Assembly: GCA_945643635.1 (NCBI GenBank)
Contig: CALZFC010000356.1
Span: 2,499,001 to 2,563,000, forward strand
DNA: 64,000 nucleotides
Origin: Allodiplogaster sudhausi
Lineage: Eukaryota; Nematoda; Chromadorea; Rhabditida; Diplogasteridae
Direction: 5' to 3'
Part shown: positions 22,182 through 34,760 of the stretch, piece after piece
Layout: each line of letters starts with the position of its first letter
Position numbering within the stretch: the first letter of the stretch is position 1
Notes under the pieces: model-generated
What the model was told of the DNA's origin: nothing
Databases searched by the model: none
The model's input: the letters and a program-made list of their open reading frames with translations, nothing else
Position numbers and translations under genes: made by a program

Positions 22182-25100
22182 ATGGGCAACCTCCAGTGGT
22201 GGCTGCGCAGCCAGATCCGCCGCCTCAACGAGTCTGATCTGCGACAGCGTGTCCGCTTCTTCCTCTCGCGTCACTCGCCTCGCAAAGTCGCGCTCATCCT
22301 CTGCGGCCTTCTCTTCTTCTTCTATTGCCTCTTCTCACGATCCAACAAGTTGGCGGCTGTTGAATTTCATATCTAAAAATTTATATCTTAATCGGTTACG
22401 ATGCATTAGGTCCTGTTCGAGTCCGAAAGACTTGTTTTTCAAAAAATTGCATTTTTAGCACGAATGATGGTTTATTGCAGGAGTACCGTCTCAATTGCAC
22501 AACTGTGCATTGATGACAAGGTGCGCCTGTACTCCGCTCAAGTGTCCTCCGCGGCCATGGGCGTCGGCGAGGAGTCAGTGTACTTTGTCGGCAACGGCTT
22601 TCTCGGAGTTGGCAATGACAACGAACTCCGACTCGGCTCATCAGCCGGCAGGCTGTCGCTGCTCACCGGATTTAGGCCTCTTGTCCATGTCAAGGCTCGT
22701 GATGGAGAATGAGAATGTGTTCTGGTCATCGTGAGAAGTTTGGCCATGGGAATTGCTATGATTATTATTGATGTCTTACAGTTTAATTGATTCTGATTCT
22801 GAGAAGCACATTGCAGTAAAACTTGTCTTTTGTATCCGGACAAGAAGTGCTATTTTACAAAATGTATATTGTTGTCATCATTCTAGATTCCGGAAGCATC
22901 GGATAGCCGCGAAGTGACACTGACCGATTTTGAGAAAGGAATCGTGAAGCGCATCAAATGCTTCCAAGTGGTTAGAATTGTTTTCATTGATGCTCATTTC
23001 CACTCGGCTTCTGTTTGTGTGTGTGTTCCAACTGAATGAGTTTGTTGTTGGAAACGACGTTCTGATTCTTTTTGATGAACAATGACTGGCAAAGCCTTGT
23101 CCAAAGCGGAGATCCCATCCTGTTTTTGGGCTCTAATTAAGCACTATCCCAATCAGTTTTTTGGTGCATTTTATAGTAGAACATTCTTTTTTTATCATTA
23201 CCATTCCGAGCCCAATAACCTCCTTACTAGCCTGTTTTGTAAGATGATTGATATTCCCTGTTGTTACAGAGTAGTTTTTGTTGTTAAATACTACTCATCA
23301 ACCATTTCGTCATTGCAGGAAAACGAGTGTGCCTGCGTAATGACGACAACGTTTGCTCATCGCACCAAGCCCAATCTGCTCATCGAAGATGTTCAAATCG
23401 TCAATCCAACTGTAAGCATTTACTGTCTATACTATGATGCTTCCTTAACGACTTGGACGTGGGAAAATTTGTTGATTCAATCAGGTATATTCCATTTGCG
23501 ATTTGCAGAAGCTATATTGCTTTTTTATCATTACTTGTTCTTCTTGTTGGGCCTTGGGAACAGTACGATTTTAAATCCAGTTCAACGTGTCTGGAGACGT
23601 TTTTCAGTATTACAATGCGCTAATTACTGTGGTTACAACGAGGTATCGGAGATCAGTACAGTAATTTGATTGAGCTATCGTAGGAAAAGCCTATAAAAGC
23701 AGTCAAGTTAATTAATGTATGTAAACGTCTATGTTTGATGGTCAATTTCAGAAATGCCTTGATTTTGATGTAATTACAGTATTCTAAGAGTTTTTTTTTT
23801 AAATTACAGTAATCGAAAACGCAACACTTTTCTTTTCCAGCATTCCTCCCTGCAAGTCACCGTTTCGCGGCCCGCATCGCCCGAGTGGACGGCGGATAAG
23901 AGTGCCGGGGATAGCGCACTGCTCGTGCGAGAGCTGACTGATGAGCAGCACTCGGTAGCAGCCGTCGTATGCACCACGACCCCGTCTGACTTTGCAGTGA
24001 GACAGAAACGGTAAGAGTGATTAGGGAGGTGAGGAAAGCACACTGATTAAATGATGATGGAAACAGAACTCTGAAAGATGATGATGAGGAATCGCAAGAA
24101 TCTTAATGAAAAGCCTTTTTGCCTATTCCTCGGAGGAGGAAGAAGCTAGAGAAGTTTTGATACCCCGTATATATGCAAATGTATATTTAAAAAAATTCTG
24201 CTGGTTTAAATGTTAAATTTGTTATAGAGAAGATATTTATATATATATTTTTTTTTCTATTTATTTTTTTAATGCTAAATTTATTCCAGAGAAGATGTTT
24301 ACATGTAATTTTTTTGATTTCTTTTTTAAATGTTGAATTTGTTCCAGAGAAGAGAGCATGCGCCTGGCGTGCTCGGTGGCGAAGCAGCCAAGAGGAGCGG
24401 ATGCGGATGGCGCGCGACGCGTTGCGGTCGCGACCGCGGTCGCGGCATTCAACGGTGCCAAAGCGGCAGGCGCTTCGATCACCCAGGCACACGAGGAGGC
24501 GTGGAACAAGGTGGGTGTGTGCTGTCAGGGGAATGTTATGTCGATTTAATAAAAGCATACTAACAAAAGCGCTCACTTGCAGGAATAGTTTTGAGAGTTA
24601 AAGAATAATGTTATAATGTTGCTGATTGCAGTATGTTAATGAGTGTAATGTTTAAATAAAAGAAGCTGCCTTTTATCTGCGGAAGGTTGATGATTCCTTG
24701 AGTGATTCAGCTGCATTATGATGTTGACTTAACTACATACTAGCTAGACCTCTCATTTGAGTGTTAGAAGGATATTATTGATTGTAGTATATTGATGATC
24801 GTAATTGTTAAATAGAAAAACATAAAATTGTCTTTTGACCTATGGAATGCAAGTAACAAATGTGGGTGATTCTGGTCATCTCATTCCTTGTGTGATTCAG
24901 TTGAATTTGGTGTCCTTCCACCTGTCGCCCTCACTCGCGCCTCAAGTTCTGCATGGAGTCAAGATTAACGCCACTCGCTACGTGATCGTCAGCAACTCCC
25001 GAGCCCCGCTCCTAGAAGAAGGAGTTTCAGAAGCTGAGAAAAAGGTTCGGAAGCCTTGGAAGGACTTGGGGGATAAACTTGAGTGTGAAGTTGTATTCAA

Positions 25101-28100
25101 GAGATTTGCCCGTGTTTGATGATGGGGCTGGAATAGAGGATTATAAAAAGCGGAGATCTAAAAAGCTCCGTTCCCTCTTCGAAAGCCACTGATCCAATTT
25201 TACTATCGAACATTTGATATGAAAAAAAGAATATTGAAGTGAAAGAATGTAATAGGTGTTGTGTGTTTATATTTGAAATAATAATTTAAAAACAAATTAT
25301 GTTTAATAGGGAAAACATAGTTAAAGAGGTTGTCCATATGGCAGCTTAAATTCGACCGTAATTTACTACTTCGTGTATCGTATTCTTTTCTTGAGGATTA
25401 CGGTAGTTTTTTTTAAATAAAGAGTTATCGTATTCTTTTCTTGAGAATTAAGTTAGTTTTTTTTGTAAATAGTCCCTGATCATGGTCTTTAAAGAGAATT
25501 TGTTTTGCCTTTCAGCAACTGGCGGAATCCGCTGTCCGCCGCGACCTCTGCTACACGGGCCACTCGACAATGCTCTTCCCCTCGCGACTCTGGGAAGCGG
25601 CGCCCTCCGCAGATGACATCATACGATTGGCGGATATTTGGCTGCTCACTCTAGAGAAGCGAGGCTGTGCGACTGTGATGAAGACGGGGGCAACTGGCAT
25701 TATTCAGGTGCAATCAATGAGTAGTACTTGTGAACAAGAGCGGTGAGAACATTTAGTTACAAGGAAATGTTCACATCGCTGGGAAGAAGTTGTTGTCAGG
25801 CGTAAAAGTGCGCTAGGTAGCGCTTTCCGCAAGGATAAAGGAAGGCTACAGACAAGCTACCACTTACGAGGAAGGCAGATTTGATTTTGAAATGATCGAC
25901 GAGAGAAGTATGCTTGGCAGTACAAGAAGGATTAATTTGTATATGTTTTTTTCCAAAAGGCTTTATGTTTTGATGTGCGAATGGTTTTGTTCTTCCTGAA
26001 CGCTTTATGCATTAGGGTAAGAACGGTTTTGGTTTTATCAGAAGGCTTCTTGCATTGGGGCCAGAATGGTCTAGCTTTTATCATATCTCATTATGCATTA
26101 AAGTAAGAATGGTTTTATTTTTTTCAGAAGCCTTTATGCAGTGGTCTAAGAATGGTTTTTTTTAGGAGGCTTGATGGATGGGTTTTGAATGGTTTTGTTT
26201 TTCCTGAACGGGGGTAAGAATGGTTTTATTTTTATCATAAGGATCAATGCTTTGGGATAAGAATAGTTTTGTTGTTTTTATCAGATGTCTTTAGTAATTC
26301 GGTAAGAATGGATTTATTTTTATAAGAGGACTTGCGCATTGGGGTTCAAATTGGTTTTGTTTTTTCCTGAAGGCTTTATGCATAGAGGTATGAATGGTTT
26401 CATTTTTTTCAAAAGGCTTTCTGAATTGGGGTAAGAATGGGTTTTATTTTATTAGATGGTTTTAGTCATTGGGTAAGAATGGCTTTATTTTTATAAAAGG
26501 CCTTGTCTTGTGCATTGGGTTTAAAATTGGTTTTGTTTTTTTCTGAAGGCTTTAAGCATTGGGATAAGAATAGTTTTTTTGTTTCAGAAAACTGTATGCA
26601 TTGGGGTTAGAATTTTCCAGAAGACTATACAATATAGTTTGAATGTTTTTTTTTTTTAAATCAAAAGGCATTTTGTATTCTGGTTTGAATGTATTTGTTT
26701 TTCCAGAGGGCTTTATGCAGCGGGGTAAGAATGGAATTGCTTTTATCAGATGTATTTATATTTTTCCTGATGACTTTTTGCATTGGATAAGATGTTTTGG
26801 GTGCTATTTTTTTTAGCAGAAGACTACGGATAGTGGTAAGGATGGCTTTTTTGTAATCAGATGGCTTTATGCATTGGGTTTAGAATTGTTTTGTTTTACC
26901 AGAACCCTTTATGCATTGATATTCGAATAGTTTCGCTTATATCAGAAAACTTATGCAGTTTTGAAGCAAAGTTTAGTATGAATAGCTTATTAATTGGAAA
27001 TTATGAATTTGAGGTATTCCTGAAAAGTGGAAGAATGCCTTGTAATTGTCGTTTCCCTCTTTTCCAGGCCTACGTCCTCTCACTCGCCGCGGGCACCTTC
27101 CACGATGGACATCTCGAGATCGGCCTGGATCCATCCGAGTTGCATCGAGAGATGTCCGTGAAGGGACTGGAGATGGGAGACGACCAGAAGACCAAGGTCA
27201 ACGTGGACATTGAACTGGACTCGGAGAACAGGCCGTATTTTATGGTTAGGAAACATCTTATTTTTTCTTTAGGATTACGGTGGTTTGTAAGAAGGAACAG
27301 TGCTGAAACAGTGCTGGACTCTGGACTTGGGCAGAGGAATTACAACTCATGGGTTACAAAGAGAAAGATGGCCAGCCCAGAGGGTTACTTTGTTTCCGGG
27401 CTTTTAGCCCCGAGGGTTACAACGCTGTCATGGGGGAGATCAATTTCAGTACTGAGAATGAGGTATTTTATTGTGAGGAAAGTGGGGAAGATGTGGCTAT
27501 TTCATGGTGATTAAAAGCGGGGAAGAAGGGGTTTTTTCTGGTGAGGAAAGGGGCATCTTTGCTTGAGGATTACGGTACTGTGAATGAGCAGGTATTTCAC
27601 GGTGAGGAAAGTAGGTAAGAAGGTGAATCTCTGGCACCCTTTCTCTCGTTTCTCTCTCTCTCTCTGTTTTTCTCTCTCTCTCACTCTCTCTCTCATTCAT
27701 TGTGAATAAAATGGGGAAAGAGGCTAATGAAGGGGTTACTTCATGGTAATGAAAGTGGGGGAAAAGGGATTATTTCGTAGTGAAGAGAGGCGGGGGAAGA
27801 AGGGGTTATTTCGTGGTGAGGAAAGGGGCATATTCTTTTGAGGATTACGGTATTTTACAAGAAGGGGTATTGCATGGTGAATAAAATGAGAAAGAAGAGA
27901 ATATTTCATTGTGAGGAAAGGGGTGTTATTTTTTTTGAGGTTTTTGGGGAAAAGGGGGTTTACTTCTTTTAAGAGGAAGGAGCAATTTCCTTGAGAATTA
28001 CGAAAGTTTTTAAAAAGGGGTCTTTGATGGTTAGAAAATTGGAGGGACATTTTTTCTTGAGGATTATGGTAGTTTTAAGGCCCCGGAGCTTCTTTATTTA

Positions 28101-29592
28101 GGCTTTCACATGAGAATTATGGCAATTGGATGGTGGTTTTAGGTGTATTAATGCTGGGATTGATGTGAGCGATTGGGGAGGTCGGATGAGGAAGAAGAAT
28201 GAAAAGAGTGGAAATTGTATGGATGAAGGGAGGCGCTTGAGAAGGTAAGGAAAGCGCCCTGACTACGAGAGAGAGAGAGAGAGAGAGAGGGGGGGGAGAG
28301 AGAGAAGGAGAGAGATAGAGAGAGAGAGATAAGGAACTTTTGAGGTATCCGCCTCGTCTACGTCATTCTACGCATGCGATGCCGGCTGCATGGATGAAGC
28401 TGTCCAAGTGGGTGGCGGCGGACACGAGAGGGCCAGGCTGCCAGTCAAGATCACCAAGCCGCTCACGTCCATTCTCTACCTCGCAGCCAGCAGGAAACAT
28501 CTAACGCAGCTTAGGTTGGTTTTTTTGGTCAATTTAAAGAATAAAAAATAAATTTTATAAATAGACATTCATGACAGTTGTTTTACATTTCTTTAAATTT
28601 ATTTTTATTTAAAAGAATGGCTAGGAATATCGTCTCGTTTTCAGAAGCGCCATTCACGTCTCCGAAGTCGACGTCGCGCCCGCGAACGAGCATGAGGTGC
28701 TTGGATGAGCTTTTTTTTTGGGCCGATGACGTCATTTTAATTCTGGGAGTCGAAGACTTGTTGGAATTGAAGATGATAATCGCGCAAGAGCTGAGATATG
28801 GCGCGTGGCGTACGGTAGACGGCATTCGGAATACCGTATACTCGAAAAACTGGCCAAGTTTATGAGTGGCGCGCATTTTTGGAATCATTAATGTTCTTGA
28901 TGTGCCCTCTTGCTAGATATTGTGATTTGGAAGGGGGATAAAGGATATGATAGAAGATGACTAGCATGAAATTCCGAATGGTGCGAAAAAAAAATTAGTG
29001 TTGTGCGCTTAAAGCGGGGAAACGGTACACTGAGTACGATAATATCTGGTACGTTTAGTCGATTCTGAGATATTGCAAATTACAGGTTGCCAGTTAGGAT
29101 ATGCCTGTTTTATTACATCAAAGTTGTCGTAAGAAAAAATACACATCTTATCTATATCCTGTTTCTTTTATCTATTTATTTATTTTTGCATAATTAGTTG
29201 CGTTTAAGGAATAAGTTAAATCTTATATATTTTTTGTTTGACGTATTTATTTCTTTATATATATTTGATTTTACATAGATAGTTAATTACATATTGAAAA
29301 AAGGTATTAACATCTTATATATCTATGATTTGATTTATGTATTTATTTATGTCTTTGTAATTATTTTAAGTTACAGATGTAAAAGAAAGTGCTATTTGAG
29401 GTGATCGCCCTGCATCGCCACGGAGCTCGCTTGGGTGGCCTGCCAACGCCCTTCTGGATCTTCCTGGGCGCCATCCTGGTCGCCTTCCATGTCTTCCTCA
29501 TCAAGCTACTCTACTCGGAGTGGCGCAAGGGAGACACGACCCCGTACAATCCGTATCTCCGACAGAGATACTCTTACATACGGTCCCACTAG
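22182..29592 (+). CDS. KIAA2013: KIAA2013-family membrane glycoprotein
   Basis: Exons 22182-22348, 22481-22694, 22887-22970, 23319-23411, 23841-24010, 24348-24510, 24901-25044, 25516-25707, 27068-27244, 28345-28514 and about 29386-29592. The protein follows the vertebrate KIAA2013 order: N-terminal membrane anchor (KVALILCGLLFFFYCLF), a VGNGFLGVG motif, FAHRTKPNLLIEDVQIVNPT, GHSTMLFPSRLW, LADIWLLTLEKRGC, GATGIIQ, ENRPYFM, the Cys pair in YACDAGCMDEAV, and a C-terminal transmembrane helix (FWIFLGAILVAFHVFLIKLL) with a short basic tail. About 560 residues. Predicted to sit in the secretory pathway with a large lumenal domain; the biochemical role is unknown. Intron 2 appears to start GC (GTCAAG|GCTCGT). 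The junction 28514/29386 does not keep phase with a GT donor and is unresolved. Introns hold a minisatellite and a MITE. Confidence 0.88.
25955..26940 (+). repeat. Degenerate minisatellite in KIAA2013 intron 8
   Basis: About 15-18 diverged units of 45-65 bp built on GGCTTTATGCATTGGGGTAA then GAATGGTTTTGTTTTT. It nearly fills the intron between exons ending 25707 and starting 27068. Confidence 0.85.
27298..27454 (-). mobile_element. hAT-type MITE, copy C (degraded)
   Basis: TIRs CAGTGCTGAAACAG and CAATTTCAGTACTG; flanking 8-mers AGAAGGAA/AGAATGAG agree at 6 of 8. It lies 53 bp downstream of a KIAA2013 exon, inside the intron, in minus orientation. The donor-like GT of other copies is mutated here (ATTG|ATCTCC), while the acceptor-like CTGTTTCAG is kept. 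Confidence 0.75.
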
Positions 29593-30410
29593 GAGTGGCC
29601 GGCTCTTTTAAACCTCTCTCCCTCTCTTTCGCGATTTTTTTTTTAGAAATACAATGTATTCGTGGATGGGGTTTGGGTTCTTCAGCACATGCTTTTTGCT
29701 ATTTTCTTCATGACAAAGTTATGAAAAACAATATTCAAATTGTCAGTTGTATATAGTAATTTATGCATATAGTGATAGCAAAAGTCTACGTGTACTCATT
29801 TTTTTTCCTTTTTTACCTTATCCGGAGCGGAGAGCGACGAGTATTCTTTTACGAAGATGTATGTATTTACTTTGGGTTGTGGCTCCTTTGCTTGCTATGC
29901 CTTTTACTCCGAAAATGCCTTAGGCGCATAACATTGCCGCTTTTAATTATTTTCTTATTCCCGTCCGAGGTTTGAGCTTTATTTTTAGCTTTTACTTTTT
30001 GTTGTAATTAATGCCAAGTCAGTGCAACAAGCATTGTTAAATGTGATTAGCATACTGCAAATGTTTGTTTAATAACTGATCCTCATTAACACTGGGATAA
30101 AGAAAGGAAAAGCAATAACGTTGAAAAAAAGGGGCTGGCCTTACGAGTTTGAAAGCTCGATCCTTATCTGTAAAGGCAGGCAGTTTGATTGACACCTGTG
30201 AGAAGAATTAGCTATATGCTATTCTTTTGTGATGCTTTCTTCTTGTTCTCTTTTCTTAAACTTTTTTTTTATCTCGATCTTTATCTGGGATATCAGCAGG
30301 ATATCATGTTTGATTGAGACCTCTGATAACAATTAGCTATATGCGGTTTCTCTTTTTACTGACAAAAAACTAATATAGTATAAGTTGGTTAATAACAACT
30401 GAAAATCCAG
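29593..30410. other. Intergenic; left edge of the MARS1 duplication
   Basis: No gene. From about 30125 the sequence resembles 38675 onward (CTCGATCCTTATCTG ... GGCAGTTTGATTGA), marking the start of the duplicated segment. A second diverged copy of this phrase occurs at about 30270. Confidence 0.5.
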
Positions 30411-31365
30411 GCATTAAGAAGATGCCACGCGACACAGATGCTTTACGGAAGTCGTGGCAGAAGAAAGCGACGTTCGTGAAAGAGGCGACTACTGCGGACC
30501 ACCTCCCTGTCCCTGGTTTGTGGGACTTCCTTGCAGGGGAGGAGTATAAGAGATATTTATGATCGAGAGGTTTCGCTTTATTTTGAGTATATTTGGATAG
30601 TAAGCGATTAATCAACTCCTTCCGAACATGTTTGGGGCTTAATAGTTTTGGGAAAAAAAACTACTGAACTTGGTATTTTAGGAAACAAGTTGGATATCTT
30701 TTATTCTTACCAATGTATGATCGCGGAATTTCGCATTGTTTCGAGGTTAATTTTATAGGAAGTGAAAAACTAGCTCCTCCGAACATGTTTGGGCTTAGTT
30801 AAAGGAAAAAAAATACTCCGCTTTGAATGTTAAGAGACAATCATGATGTCTTTATTTCTTTTATTTTATTGATCGAGGATTTTCACTTTGTTTTAAGGTT
30901 AGTGGGATTGGAAGCGAAGAACAAGATCCATCCAAGCATGTTTGTGGCTTACAATTAGTTGTTTGGGGAAAGAACTTCTGCTGCGCTTCGAATTTTAGAA
31001 CACAGTTTGGATATCGTGTATTTTTCCTTAAAAGTTTTTTTTAAACTTCAGTAAATAAAAAAAAATGTCCTTCTCCAGGCGAGCGCAACGTGTTGATCAC
31101 GAGTGCCCTTCCCTACGTCAACAATGTCCCTCATCTCGGCAACATTATTGGCTGTGTGCTCAGTGCGGACGCGTTCGCGAGGTTCATCATTGATTTGTTT
31201 TTTTTTATACAATTAAGAAATGAAAATTAAAGAAGAGAACTTTTCGGTATCAGCTATTTTAGATGTTCTTTATGAATTAAATAATGAAAAGATGCACTGA
31301 AGTGTGTGTAATGTTAATACTAGAATAGTTGTTAAGTTGGCAAGTTTCTTGAGAAGTGTTTTGCC

Positions 31366-31530
31366 CAGTGCTGAAATAGGTCTGTCCCATGACAACGTTG
31401 TAACCCTCCGGGCCGATGGGCCGGAATCCTCACTTTTCCGTAATTCTTTCACTTTATGATCCCCTGGCTGGCCATTTGGACGTTTGTAACCCCCGGCAAA
31501 AGTCGAGAGGCAGGCACTATTTCAGCACTG
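31366..31530 (+). mobile_element. hAT-type MITE, copy D, in pseudogene intron
   Basis: TIRs CAGTGCTGAAATAG and CTATTTCAGCACTG are perfect, with a perfect 8-bp target duplication GTTTTGCC (31358-31365 and 31531-31538). The homologous intron of the intact MARS1 gene has a single, uninterrupted GTTTTGCC at about 39439-39446. Sense-strand splice-like edges: AATAG|GTCTGTCC and CACTATTTCAG|CACTG. Confidence 0.93.
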
Positions 31531-34500
31531 GTTTTGCCGTTCCCTTTGCGAGGTTCATCGTCGATTTTTTTAAATTAAGAAATAAAATTTAAACAAGAGG
31601 ACTTTTCAGTTTTCGAATGAATATTTTAGATGATGATTATGAAATGAATTATCATGTTGCACTAAAGGGTGTAGAGTATTCGTTAAGTGAACTCTTTTGC
31701 ATAGAAGTGCTTGAATGAATCATTCATCATCAGGTTTTCCCGTATGCGCGGAAACCGAACGCTGTACGTCTGCCGTACAGACGAGTACGGCACGGCCACG
31801 GAGACCAAGGCCAGGAGGGACTCACTCCGAAAGAGGTAGTTCCTTCCCTTTCTCTCTTTCTCTCGCCAACTCTATCTCTCACTATCTCTCTCTCCCTAGT
31901 AGAGCTCTTTCCCTTCCTCTCTTTCTCTCGCCAACTCTATCTCTCACTATCTCTCTCTAACTTCAGTCTATTAATCTCCGTATCTTCAGCTCGTATCTTT
32001 TCTCCTTCTCTATTTAGCGACTAATCATGTTTCGAAAGGAATAAGACATGGTTACTTTAGATTTGCGACAAGTACAACGCCATCCACAGTGACATCTACA
32101 AGTGGTTCAACATCTCGTTCGATCACTTTGGCCGCACGACTACAGAGCATCAGACGGAGTTTGTTGATTGTTGATTTAGTACTATTATTGTTTGTAATGT
32201 TTACTACAAAAAACTAAACTAAAAAAAACTAAAGCAATGGCATTCGCCTTTTGCGGCAACGATTCTATTTAATTGTAGCTAAAAAAAGGATGAATTTGAG
32301 GATATCAAGCGACATCTTCAAGAAGATCCACGACAACGGCTTCACCGAGACTGCGACTATTGATCAGCTGCACTGCGACAAATGCGACAAGTCAGTGAAC
32401 AAACAGATCGCCAGAGCTGGGAGTAAGCACCTCAGCGGAAAGGAATGAACAGGAAGAGCAAGGAGGACAATGTGATTGGCTATAAAGGCTCTTTTATTGC
32501 ACAACATAGAGTTGCTCTGGATGCTATGGCCTCTGTTCTTGTACTATGATAATCCTGAATATCACTAATTCCTCCACTGCGATTCTCCCCTCCTTTTTGA
32601 TTCCTGGCTATTTTCCCTCTCAGACTCCTTCCATCTCTTTCAGATTCCTGGATCTTTCCCCTATCAGATCCCTCTCATTCTCAGATTTCTGGCCGACCGC
32701 TTTGTGTCCGATGTGTGACTACGACGATGCGCGCGGCGGCCAGTGCGATGCGTGCGGGAAGTTGGTGAACGCGGTCGAGTTGAAGGAGCCAAAATGCCAT
32801 CACTGCCTGGAAACACCCAAGATCAGACAGAGCGCCCATGTCTTCCTCGATCTCAACAAGCTGCAGGTCAGGGAGTACAAGCCACTGTTCAAACAGGATT
32901 GAGTTGTGGATATTGGGCCCGGAAATCAGGGGTGGGGAAGATTGAAAAGCGTATTTCTCTCTAACCCTTTATTACAAAAATGTTGATATTTTGCAGATAG
33001 TTTGACCATCACATTGAATGGTTCAGAACGAAAAATTATGATAGGAATGCCTCTAGAAAACTTTTAACACCCAGTTAAATATACGTGAAAATCTCATTTA
33101 TCTGTGAGGTGCCATGTTTACAAACGTTCCAACTTTAAAATGGTGACCTATTGGCGCTGTGAGTAGCGCTTCCAGCTACAATTTTTCAATGCCCATAATG
33201 CCAAAAGCAAGCTAATTTTATAAAAGGTTCTTGATGTCGTGGAATTGTTTTCTGTTCTTTCTATTGTTATCTGACAGTTCCCTGGTGTTTGCCAAAAATT
33301 TTGTAGGTTATGGTACTGATGAGGGCCCAAATCGAGTTGGGTATGTCAAGGTGCACCATCGAACTGGGCTTTGACATCATAAGAAAGTGTTTAAAACAGA
33401 CCACAGAACATATACGAGGTCCTCTATTTTCTCCACTTTAGAACAAGGTAGCGTCGTTCGTGGAGGGCCGCCTGGCCGAGAAGGAGAATCGCTGGTCACA
33501 GAATGCGGCGGCCATTGCGAGTGCATGGCTGAAGGGTGGCTTGGAGAAGAGATGCATTACCAGGGATCTCAAGTTTGGCACTCCCGTGCGGTCTGGGATA
33601 AGGTATGTAGATACCATTAGTATATCACTAAGCGATAAACACTAAAAACTGCTTTTTTTCTATAAGGTAATATACTGATTAATATATTTATATATGTGTA
33701 TACATACGTATATAGTTCAAAATGAAAGACTCCTTGGCAGGTCGCGTCTAATTGGTTTGATGCTCCGATCGGCTATCTCTCCATCACGAAGGAGCTTCTC
33801 GGAGATGACTGGATAAAGTGGTGGAAGAACCCGAAGGACGTGCAGCTCTACCAATTCGTTGGCAAGGTTGGAGCTAGAGTTATAGTCTTCTTTTTTTGTG
33901 GATTAGGTTAAAGAAGTTAAAAAATTTATTTCAGACGTATGAATAAATGATGAACGATTTAGAGGGGACTATATTTCACTTCTACGTATAAATGTTATGA
34001 AGTATTGCTAATAATTAGCATACTTTTCCTTATATTGTTGGAGTGCGCTACTGCTAGGCATAGTTAAATAGAAATATGCTGACATATTAGACATTTCGAT
34101 TAAATGATTACCATTTTTAATGGTTAAAAAAATTTCACAGGACAACGTCGCCTTCCACAGCGTGATGTTCCCTTGCACGCAACTATCCGCCGACGACGGC
34201 TACACGATGGTCAACCATCTTTGTGCAACCGAATATCTCAACTATAAGGACACCAAGTTCAGGTGAGAATTGTTGTTTTTTCAGACATGTGTTTTCAAAT
34301 ATTATATTTGTAGGAAATTGTAGTAAATCGGAAACCTAATCGGGAATCCATTCTTCCTAAATAAAGGATTTACGATTAAAAAAGATAACTCATCTAAAAG
34401 AGAGACAGATTTCCTATATAGAAATACAGTTTTCATAAGTTAATATAGATCTAAATAATTTGACGCCCTCATATAGTAAATAAACACCTGTTTTTCTCGT

Positions 34501-34710
34501 CTCCGTCGAGCAGCAACGAAAATCAATGAAGCAGATGTCTGGCGATTTTATCTGCTCTACATGAGACCCGAGTCGAAGGACACTGCGTTCTGCTGGTATG
34601 ACTTTGCCCTTAAAGTTGGCCATATTTTAAATATAAATGTCATGATTCGATGTTGATTATACAATTAACCATTAATGAGGCCGTCCATGAAGGTTGTCTT
34701 CCATATTCAT

Positions 34711-34760
34711 CTTGAGGATTACGGTATTTTCAAGGACCTTGAAAAGTACCGTTATCCTTG
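34711..34760. repeat. Foldback element, AGGATTACGGTA arms
   Basis: CTTGAGGATTACGGTATTTT is followed directly by its imperfect reverse complement, a stem of about 25 bp with no loop. The same element is at 43869-43919 in the paralogous intron. Single arms recur elsewhere in 25-44 kb. Confidence 0.75.

Noticed and set aside
24187..24576. Minus-strand open frames overlapping KIAA2013 exon 6
   Set aside because: Antisense shadows of a GC-rich exon on the plus strand.
27298..27454. MITE copy C as the source of the KIAA2013 intron 9
   Set aside because: The MITE lies 53 bp inside the intron and the true donor (ATG|GTTAGG) is outside it; it is a later insertion in an existing intron.
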